From assembly GCF_026241515.1 (NCBI RefSeq), contig NZ_JAPHPW010000005.1, positions 202,927 to 266,926 on the forward strand: 64,000 nt of DNA, in the 5' to 3' direction. Both the position numbers and the translations under genes were made by a program. Position 1 is the stretch's first letter, and each line of letters starts with the position of its first letter. Under the pieces are notes generated by a model that saw only the letters and a list, made by a program, of their open reading frames with translations, was not told the origin of the DNA and did not search any database. Origin of the DNA: Vibrio sp. 14G-20 (GTDB taxonomy: Bacteria; Pseudomonadota; Gammaproteobacteria; Enterobacterales; Vibrionaceae). Of this stretch, positions 63,951 to 64,000 are shown in pieces.

Positions 63951-64000
63951 TGGTCAACTAAAATTGGCCACGGTTTTAGAGTTTTCCCAATATAATCGTT
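63946..64000. mobile_element. probable left end of an insertion sequence (runs past the window)
   Basis: TGTAGTGGTCAACTAAAATTGGCCAC resembles the left terminal inverted repeat of IS3-like elements, and it starts exactly where the PAS reading frame is cut. Only 55 bases are visible and no transposase frame begins before the window ends, so the family is unassigned. Confidence 0.5.

Overview
The window reads as a Vibrio chromosome segment, most likely from a marine Splendidus-clade-like species and probably chromosome II. The evidence is gene content: a complete luxP-luxQ pair, two Qrr small RNAs, Vibrio-type porin, DUF3541 and DUF3612 proteins, and many c-di-GMP proteins. Codon use and GC look even throughout. 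The only mobile-DNA signal is at the extreme right end, where a PAS gene stops in what looks like the first bases of an insertion sequence. Species and chromosome are inferences.

Layout. 1-4.2 kb: porin start (cut by the window edge), yegD, a small Cys-rich protein, a HopJ-family protein and a PilZ protein. 4.2-7.9 kb: luxPQ, the autoinducer-2 receptor. 8.2-14 kb: yhbQ/yceH pair, yeeX, an M15-type peptidase, a small membrane protein and a hybrid kinase. 14.7-19.3 kb: long-form GAPDH, then hcp and hcr behind a sigma-54 promoter. 19.5-26.2 kb: lipoprotein hydrolase, LysE exporter, overlapping Lrp and LysR regulators, a YjeH-like exporter and a MocR regulator. 26.3-30.7 kb: flavin-binding protein, urea transporter, AraC regulator, yiaWV. 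31-39 kb: codBA, a cold-shock protein, a diguanylate cyclase, a Cys-containing orphan and a DUF3612 regulator, flanked by two facing qrr genes. 39-44 kb: rhlE, CHASE-GGDEF and DUF3541. 43.9-52.4 kb: a six-gene operon of outer-membrane factor, adaptor, RND pump, response regulator, sensor kinase and methyltransferase. 52.5-57.7 kb: small membrane protein, nupC with a structured leader and a 39-codon upstream ORF, an orphan, and an ascorbate-type PTS. 57.8-64 kb: tandem HD phosphodiesterase, GNAT, an RstAB-like two-component system, an orphan periplasmic protein and the truncated PAS gene.

How the genes fit together. LuxP binds AI-2 and controls the kinase/phosphatase balance of LuxQ. In vibrios that phosphorelay ends at LuxO, which with sigma-54 transcribes qrr genes. 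Both qrr genes here have a -24/-12 promoter (GG-N10-GC) with LuxO-like TTGCA...TGCAA boxes upstream, so the window holds the receptor and two of the output RNAs of one circuit (luxO, luxU and luxR are not here). A second theme is c-di-GMP: a PilZ protein, two GGDEF proteins and an HD-GYP protein. The best candidates for undescribed biology are the nupC leader, a hairpin RNA and 19-codon ORF downstream of GAPDH, the RBS-pairing repeat before the 10947 gene, and the methyltransferase inside the efflux operon.
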